DNA of 64,000 bases from Mesorhizobium sophorae (GTDB lineage: Bacteria; Pseudomonadota; Alphaproteobacteria; Rhizobiales; Rhizobiaceae). The position numbers and the translations under genes are program-made. The stretch lies in contig NZ_NNRI01000007.1 of the NCBI RefSeq assembly GCF_002270415.1, positions 1 to 64,000 of the forward strand. Direction: 5' to 3'. The notes beneath the pieces are model-generated. The model had not been told where the DNA came from and did no database searches. It saw only the letters and a program-made list of their open reading frames with translations. Of this stretch, positions 27,263-35,504 are shown piece by piece (position 1 is the first letter of the stretch; each line of letters begins with the position of its first letter).

Positions 27263-28480
27263 TCAGGACCAGTCCAGGATCAGATTTTCGATTCCGAACA
27301 AATGGCCGCCATGGGCGATGGGCGCCGTACTTTCCTTGATCCGAAAGGCCGGGATGCGCGACAGCCACTCCTCCAGACCAATGACAATCTCCCGCCGGGC
27401 AAGGTGTGAGCCGAGGCAGCGGTGGGGACCGTAGCCGAACGCGGCGTGACGATTTTCCTGTCTCGCCAGATCGATCGTGTTGGGGCGTTCGAATTCCGTC
27501 GGGTCACGATTGGCGATCATCGTGGCACAGGAAACATAATCCCCCTTGCGGATGGGCGCGCCCTCGAAGTCAATATCTTTCTTCGCCACGCGGATGATCT
27601 GCACCGTTGGATAGGCGCGCAGCAATTCTTCGGCCGCGGGCGCGATCCGGTCCGGTTCGGTGCGCAGCCATTCCTGCTCTTTGAGGTTGCGCGCCAGATA
27701 GGCGAGGTCAAAGCCTAAGGCTGCTGCAACTGTGTCAGCCCCCGCGACGAACAGAAGCACGCCCACGCCACGGACTTGCTCATGGGTCAGCGGTCGGCCC
27801 TCGACCTTGGCCTGAACGACAAAGGTCATGAAATCGTCGGCCGGTTCCTTACGGCGAACGGCTGCAAGTTCGTCGATGAACGCCACAATTGTGCGGGCTG
27901 CCACCTGTCTTTTCTCATCGTCGCCGTGCAGCAGATCTTTGCCCCAGGCCACGAATGTATCGAGTCGGTGATCGGGTAGCCCAAGAAAGCTAAGAAAGAT
28001 GCTGACCGTGAAAGGAACGGCAAAATCCTTCATGACGTCGCAGCTTGTGCCGGATGCGACGATCCTCTGGATCAGCGCGATCGCTCGTTCGCGAACAGCC
28101 GGTTCCAGCACCAGCACCCGCTTGGGCGAAAGCAGCGGACTAAGTAGTGAGCGGAACACGCCATGGGCCGGCGGATCGAGTTCAAGTGGGATCATCGGCC
28201 AGTTTTCGCCCAGCGCGGAGGCGAAGATGCTGCGATGGCTGGAAAAGGTTTCGGCATCCTGCAGCACCCGGCGCTGATCTTTGGCGCGAGTGATGACCCA
28301 GGTGCCCTGGCCATCGCGCGTATTATAGGGAGAATAAAAGATCGGCGGTCCTTCGTGAACGCAAGCGACCGCTGCGTGCGGATCCCCATTGGGCGTCGGC
28401 AGCATGCCAGGCGACGTGAACAGACTGAAGTCCCTCACCATTTCGGGCGGGACATGATCTGGAACTGGGTTGGGGGCCAT
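27263..28480 (-). CDS. Cytochrome P450 (CYP127-like)
   Basis: The predicted protein of 405 residues is a soluble bacterial P450. It has the oxygen-binding I-helix LLFVAGADTVAAALGF, the K-helix ExxR in AEELLRAYP, and the heme loop FGYGPHRCLGSHLARRE with the cysteine ligand. The start MAPNPVPDHVPPEMV at 28480 has AGGAGAA about 7 bases upstream; the frame open to 28531 is rejected. It resembles, as I recall it, CYP127A1 (y4vG) of pNGR234a, which is followed by the same ferredoxin, SDR and monooxygenase genes. It would hydroxylate a small hydrophobic molecule. First gene of a minus-strand cluster with a sigma-54 promoter and NifA site upstream. Confidence 0.9.
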   Translation of the reverse strand: MAPNPVPDHVPPEMVRDFSLFTSPGMLPTPNGDPHAAVACVHEGPPIFYSPYNTRDGQGTWVITRAKDQRRVLQDAETFSSHRSIFASALGENWPMIPLELDPPAHGVFRSLLSPLLSPKRVLVLEPAVRERAIALIQRIVASGTSCDVMKDFAVPFTVSIFLSFLGLPDHRLDTFVAWGKDLLHGDDEKRQVAARTIVAFIDELAAVRRKEPADDFMTFVVQAKVEGRPLTHEQVRGVGVLLFVAGADTVAAALGFDLAYLARNLKEQEWLRTEPDRIAPAAEELLRAYPTVQIIRVAKKDIDFEGAPIRKGDYVSCATMIANRDPTEFERPNTIDLARQENRHAAFGYGPHRCLGSHLARREIVIGLEEWLSRIPAFRIKESTAPIAHGGHLFGIENLILDWS

Positions 28481-28779
28481 TTTGACTTCTCCTGAAACGT
28501 CAGGCGTTCTTCCGCTCGGTCGAGATCGCACGGCTGGTCATAAGGTCGATCAGCAGCATGTTGCACGTCCCGGCTCAGTGCCTCGAGATTTCCGTTTCGC
28601 GATGCAGCGCCTGCGCGCAAGCGCGGATGAGATTGGTTGCGAACTCATGCAGGCAGGGTGTCCACGTCGTCCTTGGTCCATAAAGCACCTCAGCCGCCTA
28701 CTCGCGTTTAGCTGACAGACTGGTCAAACCCCGCTGAGCTGCGAAGCCCTGCTGATGACCACTCTGACAAGATCATCGG

Positions 28780-28795
28780 AGCAAGTTGCGTGCCG
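28780..28795 (-). promoter_or_regulatory. -24/-12 (sigma-54) promoter of the P450 operon
   Basis: On the minus strand the sequence CGGCACGCAACTTGCT fits TGGCACG-N4-TTGCT with one mismatch and the required GG-N10-GC spacing. Transcription would start near 28768, leaving a leader of about 290 bases before the P450 ATG. A NifA site lies about 90 bases upstream. Confidence 0.8.
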
Positions 28796-28871
28796 ATTAG
28801 CGTACCGTTTGCGTTGCACCGCTTGCACCGCGTTGCGGGCTTGGCGACCCTTGGTCGCCTTGCTACATTCT

Positions 28872-28887
28872 TGTCCGACTTCGGACA
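28872..28887 (-). promoter_or_regulatory. NifA upstream activator sequence
   Basis: TGTCCGACTTCGGACA is a perfect TGT-N10-ACA site and is itself a complete palindrome. It is at the normal distance (about 110 bases from the expected start point) for NifA activation of the P450 promoter. Confidence 0.8.
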
Positions 28888-29342
28888 CAAGAACATGTGC
28901 GGTCAGACACGCACGGCAGCGCAAATGAAGATATCTCGATCACCGCGACGCGAGCCCGCGCGTCCCGGCCCTTGGGCACTAGCTAGAGCTGGAGGGCGGC
29001 AAAGACCTCTTCGATGCGGGTAGGGAATAGCAACAGCGCGCGATCTTAGATGCTGACAGGTGTCTTCGCAGAACGCCGCGCATGCAGGAACACAATAGAG
29101 AAATAGACTCGCGCGGTCGCTGCAGTCCCCGCCGGTGTACGGTAAGGCATCGGTCCGGCTGTCCGGAAACGGTTGGTCTTTCCCGAACCGGCGCAGAACT
29201 GCCGATTATCCAACCATACTGCAGTCTTGCCCGATCCGGGTGACCAGTCGATTATTCCGCGCCTGTCGGCTACGCACGGCGCTCCCGCACAAGCCCAAAA
29301 AGGTCTTCGCAAAACTCGTCAGATTCACTGCCTTCGAGGGGT
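28888..29342. other. Intergenic region between divergent sigma-54 promoters
   Basis: No gene recognised. It separates the minus-strand P450 operon from the plus-strand prxS-rpoN2 operon. No second perfect TGT-N10-ACA site was found in it; the closest on the prxS side is TGTCGGCTACGCACGG near 29263, which lacks the ACA half. Confidence 0.4.
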
Positions 29343-29358
29343 TGGCATGGCGCTTGCT
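29343..29358 (+). promoter_or_regulatory. -24/-12 (sigma-54) promoter of prxS-rpoN2
   Basis: TGGCATGGCGCTTGCT matches the consensus TGGCAYG-N4-TTGCT exactly. Transcription would begin near 29370, leaving about 350 bases of leader before prxS. A weaker GG-N10-GC sequence (AGGCATGGCGCTCGCC) recurs at about 29542-29557, closer to the gene, and might be a second start. The 29406-29723 open frame in the leader has no recognisable content. Confidence 0.75.
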
Positions 29359-29719
29359 CTTCGTCGTTAGAGCCCATCAAGGCACCAAGAAGGCAACAAC
29401 GAACCATGGCTGAGACGCGAAGCTCCATACAAGCGCCCCAGGAGATCGTACCGATTCCGGGCCCACATCGGGACGCCGTCCCCTCCAGACATCGATGGTC
29501 GGTGGCTACTTTGCACATGAGTGCTTCGAGGCCGACAGGCCAAGGCATGGCGCTCGCCCAATCGCGGTTTGCCAGCCCTGCTCGGCGTGTGAGCGCCGGC
29601 GAGACGAATAGCCAACACGCAACCGATAGACCGAATGATCGGCGAGCCAGCCCCAGCCCGGTGTCGCGTCAGCCAACCGAGAAACAATGCGCCACCCTTC
29701 AATTAGAGGAGAAACATAG

Positions 29720-30253
29720 ATGACCGTTAAAAAGAAGGTTCCCTTCGTCACCTTTCGCACGCGTGTTCGCGACAAGTCGATCGAGGGGCCAAATCCATAC
29801 CGCTGGGAAGACAAGACATCCGACGACTATTTCAGCGGCAAGCGCGTCATCCTGTTCTCGCTTCCTGGTGCCTTCACCCCGACCTGCTCGACCTACCAAC
29901 TGCCCAATTTCGAAGAGCTCTATGACGAGTTTCAGAAGGAGGGGATTAACGCCGTCTACTGCGTCTCCGTCAACGACGCCTTCGTCATGAATGCGTGGGC
30001 GAAGTCCTTGGGACTGGAGAAGGTCGAGCTTATCCCGGACGGCAAAGGCGAGTTCACGCGCAAGATGGGTATGCTGGTCGCCAAGGACAATCTGGGCTTC
30101 GGCATGCGCTCCTGGCGCTACGCGGCCCTGATCGAGAATGGCGTGGTGGAGAAGTGGTTCGAGGAGGAAGGCTTCTCGGACAACTGCGAGACCGACCCCT
30201 ATGGCGTCTCGTCCCCGCAGAACGTTCTTGAAACGCTGAAGGCCGCCGCATGA
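29720..30253 (+). CDS. prxS: Peroxiredoxin of the Prx5 type
   Basis: The predicted protein of 177 residues has the peroxidatic cysteine in GAFTPTCSTYQLP, the conserved SVNDAFVMNAWAK block and a C-terminal NVLETLK. It is an atypical 1- or 2-Cys thiol peroxidase that reduces hydrogen peroxide and organic peroxides. GAGGAG lies about 10 bases upstream of the ATG at 29720. It precedes rpoN2 by 150 bases and is probably cotranscribed with it from the sigma-54 promoter at 29343. I recall this arrangement as prxS-rpoN2 in R. etli and as y4vD in NGR234. It probably protects bacteroids from peroxides formed during nitrogen fixation. Confidence 0.9.
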   Translation: MTVKKKVPFVTFRTRVRDKSIEGPNPYRWEDKTSDDYFSGKRVILFSLPGAFTPTCSTYQLPNFEELYDEFQKEGINAVYCVSVNDAFVMNAWAKSLGLEKVELIPDGKGEFTRKMGMLVAKDNLGFGMRSWRYAALIENGVVEKWFEEEGFSDNCETDPYGVSSPQNVLETLKAAA

Positions 30254-30305
30254 ACCTTGTGCATGTCGCCCAAAGTGCGCAGCGGGGACATGCAAAGACA
30301 CAAGA

Positions 30306-30353
30306 CTCTAAAGCGCCTCGCCTGAGGCCCTCCAGCCGCGATGCGCTTTAGAG
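30306..30353. repeat. Inverted repeat between prxS and rpoN2
   Basis: CTCTAAAGCGC at 30306-30316 is the exact reverse complement of GCGCTTTAGAG at 30343-30353, with a 26-base GC-rich loop. In RNA this would be a stable hairpin in the prxS-rpoN2 spacer. It could stabilise the prxS message or reduce read-through into rpoN2. It also resembles the palindromic intergenic repeats common in rhizobial genomes. Confidence 0.7.
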
Positions 30354-30404
30354 GGGTCGACGTTTCAATGCCCAAGGGTTCCCTCGAGAGGATTGGCGCT
30401 AACC

Positions 30405-31892
30405 ATGCAACCCACAGCAAGCCTGCTTCAGCGCCAGCAGCAATCCATGGTGGCATCGCCTCAACTCATTGAGTCGATACGCTTGCTGCAACTGGCGCAT
30501 GCCGAACTGCATCAGTACGTGGAGCGGGAACTCGAGAAGAACCCGCTGTTGGAAACAGCGTCGGACGACGAGGGGCCTGTCGGCGACGCTTCCTCGAATT
30601 CGGAGAGGGATCCGCAGGTCGGCGCAGGCGGCAACAACGTCGACGGTCCGATCAGGGCCGGTTCCCCGGATCGGGTCGGGCAACGGAAATCACAGCGCAA
30701 CACGACGAACGATGCGACGGGAAGTCGCCCTGCCCCCGAGGAATTTGTCGCCCTCACCGAAACCTTGCATGACCATGTCGCTCGTCAGATCGCCCTCACC
30801 GCATTTACACCGCAGGAGCGGCTGATTGCTGGCCTGCTTGCAGCTGATCTGGAAGACACTGGCTACCTCCGGGTAGACCTCTCGGATCTGGCCGGCAGCC
30901 TAAACATCCGGGAGGCTGATGTGGAACGGGTTCTCGGAACCTTGCAACAGTTTGATCCACCCGGGATTTTTGCGAGAACTCTCAGCGAATGCCTGGAAAT
31001 ACAGTTGCGCCAGCGAGACCGGTTCGACCCCGCGATGGCAGCTTTGGTTGCCAATCTTGACAAGCTTGCGCGACGTGATTTTCAGACCTTGAAGCAGCGT
31101 TGCGGCGTTGATGAGGACGACCTGCTCGAGATGTTGCATGAAATCCGTGCGCTCGACCCCAAGCCTGGAAACCGATTCCAATCCGGAGAGCCCCAATCCA
31201 TCATACCCGACGTCTGGGTCATGCCCTCGCCCGGAGGTGGATGGCATATAGAACTTGATCCAGAGACGCTGCCCAAAGTGTTGATTAATCAGACCTATTT
31301 CGCCGAAGTCTCACGCCTGACCGCCAAAGGTTCGAAAGATCAAGCATTTCTCAACGAGTGCCTCGAAAGCGCGAACTGGCTAATCAGAAGCCTCGATCAG
31401 CGCGCCAAGACGATCCTGAAGGTTGCGGCTGAAATCGTCCGCCAGCAGGATGGCTTCTTGGAACATGGCGTCGATCACCTGCGGCCTCTCACTCTGAAGA
31501 CTGTCGCTGACGCGATCAAACTGCATGAGTCGACGGTAAGTCGAGTGACGTCGAACAAATACATGCTTACGCCGCGCGGCGTGTTCGAACTGAAGTATTT
31601 TTTTACTGTCCCGATCGCCTCCTCGCAAGGCGGCGACGCGCACTCCGCCGAGGCGGTTCGTCACCGGATCAAGGCGATCATCGCGCTGGAATCGCCCAAA
31701 GACGTACTTTCTGACGAGGACATCGTTCTCCGGCTCAAGGAAACCGGTGTCGACGTCGCGCGACGCACAGTCACAAAATATCGCGAAGCGATGAACATCC
31801 CCTCCTCCGTGCAGCGGCGGCGGGAAAAGCGCTTATCGCTTAATGGCGATAAACCCTTGCCGCCTCGTACCCATGACGGTAGCGCTCCCTAA
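30405..31892 (+). CDS. rpoN2: RNA polymerase sigma-54 factor, second copy
   Basis: The predicted protein of 495 residues has the sigma-54 order. The Gln/Leu-rich activator-interacting region is at about 1-50 (LLQRQQQSMVASPQLIESIR). An acidic linker at about 50-110 is followed by the core-binding domain and the helix-turn-helix region (LTLKTVADAIKLHESTVSRV). The RpoN box ARRTVTKYRE, which contacts the -24 element, is near the end. ATG at 30405 fits the family start; a TTG at 30393 also exists but lies too near the AGGA. Symbiotic rhizobia often have such a second rpoN that is itself NifA/sigma-54 dependent, giving autoactivation. It would serve the nif, fix and P450 promoters in this window. 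Confidence 0.95.
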   Translation: MQPTASLLQRQQQSMVASPQLIESIRLLQLAHAELHQYVERELEKNPLLETASDDEGPVGDASSNSERDPQVGAGGNNVDGPIRAGSPDRVGQRKSQRNTTNDATGSRPAPEEFVALTETLHDHVARQIALTAFTPQERLIAGLLAADLEDTGYLRVDLSDLAGSLNIREADVERVLGTLQQFDPPGIFARTLSECLEIQLRQRDRFDPAMAALVANLDKLARRDFQTLKQRCGVDEDDLLEMLHEIRALDPKPGNRFQSGEPQSIIPDVWVMPSPGGGWHIELDPETLPKVLINQTYFAEVSRLTAKGSKDQAFLNECLESANWLIRSLDQRAKTILKVAAEIVRQQDGFLEHGVDHLRPLTLKTVADAIKLHESTVSRVTSNKYMLTPRGVFELKYFFTVPIASSQGGDAHSAEAVRHRIKAIIALESPKDVLSDEDIVLRLKETGVDVARRTVTKYREAMNIPSSVQRRREKRLSLNGDKPLPPRTHDGSAP

Positions 31893-31912
31893 ACGGAAAT
31901 CGATCCCGGGCC

Positions 31913-32503
31913 TTATCCGCGGCTTTCGCCTTCCTCAGCGCCGAAACAATTTTCGAAATCATTGCATTGTCCGCAACTGGGCGCGGTGCACAGCGAAAAG
32001 CCTTCGGCCTCGCAGAGCTTGCGGTAAAAGTACTTTTTCCATTTCATGTTTTGGGTGTTTCCGGACGCCAGCCGCGGAAAATGCGTGGCAAGCAAGCGGC
32101 TGAGCTCGGCACGATTGAAAAGGCCAAGGTCTTGCCAGAGATGGTCGTTGCGCATGGCACGCCGTGCGATGATCTTGGCGAAACGGGCGCCCGACGGGTC
32201 TCCTGGCCGGGCATGCGCGAGCAAGAGATCGCGCAGAAGTTCTTCCTCCAGGCTCGGCTCGGGGTCGCTCGCCTCTTCCAAGGCGAAAGTGTTGATAGCA
32301 GTTGCGGGGAAATCGCGGGCCAGGACATCCTGCAACTCGGCGCGCGAAAGGCCGGTTGCCTCGGTGGCCGTCGTGCCGCCGGCCTCAACCTCCTTGAGCG
32401 CCCGCGCGAAGATGCAGGCAAGCACATGCTGGTCGAACCCCGTGCCTATCTCAGCCCACGGCCATTGGCCAGTGCCGCGGCAACCGTGGTGATGGGCAAA
32501 CAT
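31913..32503 (-). CDS. nifQ: Molybdenum-processing protein NifQ
   Basis: The predicted protein of 196 residues ends with the NifQ cysteine motif C-x4-C-x2-C-x5-C (CTAPSCGQCNDFENC) that binds an iron-sulphur-molybdenum cluster. It also has LARDFPATAINTF and NMKWKKYFYRKLCEAEGF, typical of the family. NifQ donates molybdenum to the NifEN/NifH machinery for FeMo-cofactor assembly. It is 30 bases downstream of fdxB in the same orientation, so the two share the promoter at 32889-32904. It converges with rpoN2, with only about 20 bases between the stops. Confidence 0.93.
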   Translation of the reverse strand: MFAHHHGCRGTGQWPWAEIGTGFDQHVLACIFARALKEVEAGGTTATEATGLSRAELQDVLARDFPATAINTFALEEASDPEPSLEEELLRDLLLAHARPGDPSGARFAKIIARRAMRNDHLWQDLGLFNRAELSRLLATHFPRLASGNTQNMKWKKYFYRKLCEAEGFSLCTAPSCGQCNDFENCFGAEEGESRG

Positions 32504-32533
32504 GGTGCCGTTCTCCCAGTCTGTTGCGTCAGA

Positions 32534-32848
32534 TTATGGGGCGACCTGGTCGGCCGCGACATGCGTCTGACAGTTCTTCGGGCAGACGCGAGCGCAGGCG
32601 CCGCATCCGATACAGCGGCCGGCATGGTCGACCACCATGATCATGCGATTGAGCTCGCCGTCGAAGTCATCGTCCTCGCCGTCACAGATGCCAAGGATCT
32701 CACCCTCGTCATCGACGCCGTAAAGGTGCATGACCTCGCGCGAGCAGACTTTGAAACAGCGGCCGCACCCGATGCAGGTCGTGCCGTCGATAGCGGTCAG
32801 ATATTGCGGCATCCATCCGGAACCGTCGCGGGTGACGAAAGCGTTCAT
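32534..32848 (-). CDS. fdxB: Nif-specific ferredoxin III (FdxB)
   Basis: The predicted protein of 104 residues, starting MNAFVTRDGSGWMPQYLTAI, contains two 4Fe-4S motifs: CIGCGRCFKVCSREV near 40 and CIGCGACARVCPKNC near 85. A long acidic insertion (GEDDDFDGELNR) lies between them, as is usual for ferredoxin III. It is an electron carrier in nitrogen fixation or cofactor assembly. GGAGAATTCACC precedes the ATG at 32848, about 30 bases after the predicted transcript start. The open frame extending to 32944 is rejected. Confidence 0.93.
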   Translation of the reverse strand: MNAFVTRDGSGWMPQYLTAIDGTTCIGCGRCFKVCSREVMHLYGVDDEGEILGICDGEDDDFDGELNRMIMVVDHAGRCIGCGACARVCPKNCQTHVAADQVAP

Positions 32849-32888
32849 GGTGAATTCTCCGGCCCAGCGAGTTCTCTTGCAGCTACCG

Positions 32889-32904
32889 AGCACCCTTCGT
32901 GCCA
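32889..32904 (-). promoter_or_regulatory. -24/-12 (sigma-54) promoter of fdxB-nifQ
   Basis: On the minus strand TGGCACGAAGGGTGCT has the TGGCACG element and GG-N10-GC spacing, with GTGCT in place of TTGCT. A near-match to a NifA site, TGTCGGAATCCCGAAC, lies upstream at 32976-32991 with a defective second half (AAC for ACA). Confidence 0.75.
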
Positions 32905-32959
32905 GCGCGGCCGAGTAGTAAGATGAGCGCTGCGTTCCCGCCATATCAACAGCGATGAA

Positions 32960-33310
32960 GGCCAGGGACGTTTTATGTCGGAATCCCGAACTGGTCTCAA
33001 TCGGGCTCTGATCCGGTTCAGATATTGCATCGTCTGCAGGCCATCAATCACGCGATCCAGCCGGCCGATGCGCAGGTTGTCATGCACAGACTGGACGATA
33101 GGTCCTGCTGCTTCGGGGTTTTGCGCAGCAGATTGCCGTGCTGGCTCTGTCGCGGCGCTGATGCAGCGCTTCAGGCTGCTAGCGCTGGACGCAGGCATCG
33201 TCGAGATAGCTGCTGATTTCCGCCTCGTCGTCGCCGGACGACAGCTGCATGATGCCGCCGCAGGCGGTGTCATGCAGCTGTCGGAGGCGGGCAGTTTCCC
33301 GGCCTTTCCT
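32960..33310 (-). pseudogene. Remnant of a second LLM monooxygenase gene (3' half)
   Basis: Minus-strand frames give GDDEAEISSYLDDA, PEALHQRRD and, in other frames, stretches matching RVIDRL and QP/LRIGRLDRVIDGLQTMQYL. In order these correspond to the 3' half of the monooxygenase gene at 23066-24148 (SDDEAEIDCYLDNARFQ, SEALHQRRQ, LPIGSVNRVIDRLLEE). Indels and stops break it throughout. It is a diverged, decayed paralogue lying between fdxB and the hmuT fragment. Confidence 0.7.
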
Positions 33311-33725
33311 TGCCGACGACGTATATCATTCGAGGATACCTTTGTTGCGACCGTCCTCTGGCAGCTTGATCAAAGGGTGTACGCCACTTTGCATCGATCG
33401 CGTCCTCTCGGCGGCTGCCGTGGACGGCCAGAACGCCGGACCGACTGACGGACGGAGCACCCTCCGCCAACAGCCGTTGCACGTTGCCGACAATGTGCCG
33501 CTTCAGTGAAGCGTTCGGGTCGTAGCTGGTCGAATCGCGAGCCACGAGGGGGCGCTCCTCGCCAAGCGCATAGATGATCTCGGTGACAGACCCGCCGATC
33601 GAGGTGATCCGCAGCGGATCGGAAAAGACAGCTGCGCCCTGACTGCGCTCGGCAGGCAACGCGGCGGCCAGCAGGAGGCCGAGCATCAGCGCGAGCAGGG
33701 AGCGTAAAGGGAAGGCAACACACAT
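33311..33725 (-). pseudogene. hmuT: Heme ABC transporter binding protein HmuT, 5' fragment
   Basis: The reading begins with a signal peptide (SLLALMLGLLLAAALPAERS), followed by RITSIGGSVTEIIYALGEER, the N-terminal signature of periplasmic heme-binding HmuT/ShuT proteins. SVSRSGVLAVHGSRREDAID still matches the family at about residue 110. The sequence then loses similarity and runs into the monooxygenase remnant at about 33310, so the C-terminal two thirds are missing. It lies 5 bases from hmuS in the order found in heme-uptake operons. The permease and ATPase genes hmuUV are absent. Confidence 0.75.
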
Positions 33726-33730
33726 GGTCG

Positions 33731-34795
33731 TTATCTCACGCTGCTGACGGGGGTTGGGATACGTGGCAGGTTCTCGGCCAGAAACCGCCAGTCACCGCGT
33801 TCGCGGTCGCCTTCATAGCGCTGCCCGAAGAACTGGATGATCATTCTGCCGTCGGCGCCATAGGCTTCGAGCGACGTGATATGACCGTCCCTGGTCGGCT
33901 TGCGCACGGCCCAGACTTCGCGGATGTGATGGGTTCTCAGATGCAGGTGGAAGGTCGCGTCGAGCACATTGATCCACGGGCCGATCGGCTTGACCGACTT
34001 GACCGGACCGGAATGAATCTGAATGCAACCACGATTTCCGACGAAGCACATGATCGGCATCTCGTCTTCGGCCGCGCACTGGAACATGGCGCCAATGGCA
34101 GCATTGTCGAGCAGCCAGGCGTATTCCTGGCCGACCATCCGCATCGCCTCGCAGCGGCTGAGCTTCAGCGTCTTCAGCATATCGAAGAACTGATGCACGT
34201 CGGTCAGCCGACTCCAGTGGTCGCGTAGATCCTCGACCGTGGCGGCTTGGTCCGGAATCTCAGCATCGTCAGCTTCGCTCGCCTTAGCCGACACGATCGG
34301 CTCCTGGTTTGAGGATTCGAGCTGCGCCACCAGCTTCTGATAGGCATAGAGGTTGGAGGCCGGCCTGACGTGCACCTTGTGCACCGCCTTGCCGTCGGCA
34401 TCGAAGAATTGCAGGCTGCGGTGGATGTCGCCGCCATCGCGCTTTTCGACGGCAAAACCGTGCTCCCACACCTTCGGGAAGATGCGCAGGTTGATCTCAT
34501 CGCCAAGCACCATGGCATGGTGGTTGCCGGTTACCACCTTGTCGTAGATGCCGATCTTCTCGTGCACGGCGCTTTCATTGCGGGTCTGCGCCATCACCTC
34601 GCCAACCGCTTCGAGGCCGGTCAACAGGTCGTTGACGCGCGGCTCGATGCGAACCGCGTCGAAACCACAATCGGCGGCAACCAGTTCGGCTTCCGAAATC
34701 CCCAATTGGGCGGCGAGATCGGGCTCGCGGATTTTCGGACTGTCTTTGCGTGCACGCCGGATTTGCTCGGGCGAGGGCTTCTCGCGCTGCTCCAT
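33731..34795 (-). CDS. hmuS: Hemin-degrading/heme-handling protein HmuS
   Basis: The predicted protein of 354 residues belongs to the HemS/HmuS/ChuS family of cytoplasmic heme-transfer or heme-degrading proteins. It has the two tandem structural repeats of the family: AAQLGISEAELVAADCG near 30, DLRDHWSRLTDVHQFFDMLK near 195, and the C-terminal block VFVGNRGCIQIHSGPVK-like (CFVGNRGCIQIHSGP). It would accept heme from an inner-membrane transporter and release iron. AGGGGATAGGAC lies just before the ATG at 34795. The frame is intact, although its transport partner hmuT is truncated. It may have been kept for an internal heme role in nodules, or may be on the way to loss. Confidence 0.9.
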   Translation of the reverse strand: MEQREKPSPEQIRRARKDSPKIREPDLAAQLGISEAELVAADCGFDAVRIEPRVNDLLTGLEAVGEVMAQTRNESAVHEKIGIYDKVVTGNHHAMVLGDEINLRIFPKVWEHGFAVEKRDGGDIHRSLQFFDADGKAVHKVHVRPASNLYAYQKLVAQLESSNQEPIVSAKASEADDAEIPDQAATVEDLRDHWSRLTDVHQFFDMLKTLKLSRCEAMRMVGQEYAWLLDNAAIGAMFQCAAEDEMPIMCFVGNRGCIQIHSGPVKSVKPIGPWINVLDATFHLHLRTHHIREVWAVRKPTRDGHITSLEAYGADGRMIIQFFGQRYEGDRERGDWRFLAENLPRIPTPVSSVR

Positions 34796-35326
34796 GTCCT
34801 ATCCCCTGCTTCCACATACGTTTTGATCATCGATGCCATGCCGGCTGATCTCCAGCCGACGGGGCGCGCCTTGATGCTCGACCCGGTCTTGTGCTCGCCG
34901 AGAACAGAGTGTTGCTGGAGAGCCGTCCGGCACCCCTCGAAACGCGCGCGCGTACCAACTGAACTGCGGACGATGGCCGACAGGCACATGCCGGTCCCAT
35001 CTCACTTCAGTCGACGGCCACTAGCCGGTGGTGAGCGATTGTGGATGCCGACGCCAATTGGCCGATCAGGGGTTCGGATTCTACGGACGGTGCTTAATTC
35101 CCATTGAAGGCGGAGCTGGTTCGGACCTGACATGTTGCTTTCCTTCCTGGCATCGATCACGAGGCTACCCAAGAGATGAATATCCGTCGACCAGTCTTGG
35201 GCCTCGCCGAAAGGGCAGGTTCAAAAGTCGTGCCAATTGCGCGGAAGCAGGCGCAGGACGGATCTTCGGCATGCTCGTCAATGGCTTACGTGCAAGCGCA
35301 GCCGGATCTGAAGCCGAACATCGCTG
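34796..35326. other. Intergenic region between hmuS and the iscN operon
   Basis: No gene recognised. Overlapping frames in this stretch lack family motifs. It must hold the hmuS promoter on the minus strand; I found no convincing -24/-12 element for it. Confidence 0.4.
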
Positions 35327-35342
35327 TGTGCCTTACTCGACA
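35327..35342 (+). promoter_or_regulatory. NifA upstream activator sequence of the iscN operon
   Basis: TGTGCCTTACTCGACA is a perfect TGT-N10-ACA site, extended symmetrically by TG/CA on either side (TGTGTGCC...GACACA). It lies about 105 bases before the -24 element. Confidence 0.75.
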
Positions 35343-35446
35343 CACCTGACGGGGACCTGTCGGTTACCCGACGTCGTCCCAACGATGGCACGCGAGATTC
35401 ACGGCAGAGTCAGGGATATCGCACTGTTTGAAGCGGTTTTTTCCTT

Positions 35447-35462
35447 TGGCACGGTCCATGCA
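35447..35462 (+). promoter_or_regulatory. -24/-12 (sigma-54) promoter of the iscN-nifUSVW operon
   Basis: TGGCACGGTCCATGCA has the full TGGCACG element and correct GG-N10-GC spacing. The predicted transcript start is near 35473, about 30 bases before iscN. Confidence 0.8.
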
Positions 35463-35504
35463 TGATGATCCGCAGTACGTCACGGACTGAGGAGAGATCG
35501 AACC

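Noticed and set aside
29406..29723. 105-codon open frame in the prxS leader
   Set aside because: It has a Ser/Arg/Pro-rich sequence with no family motif, overlaps the prxS start, and looks like GC-rich chance coding.
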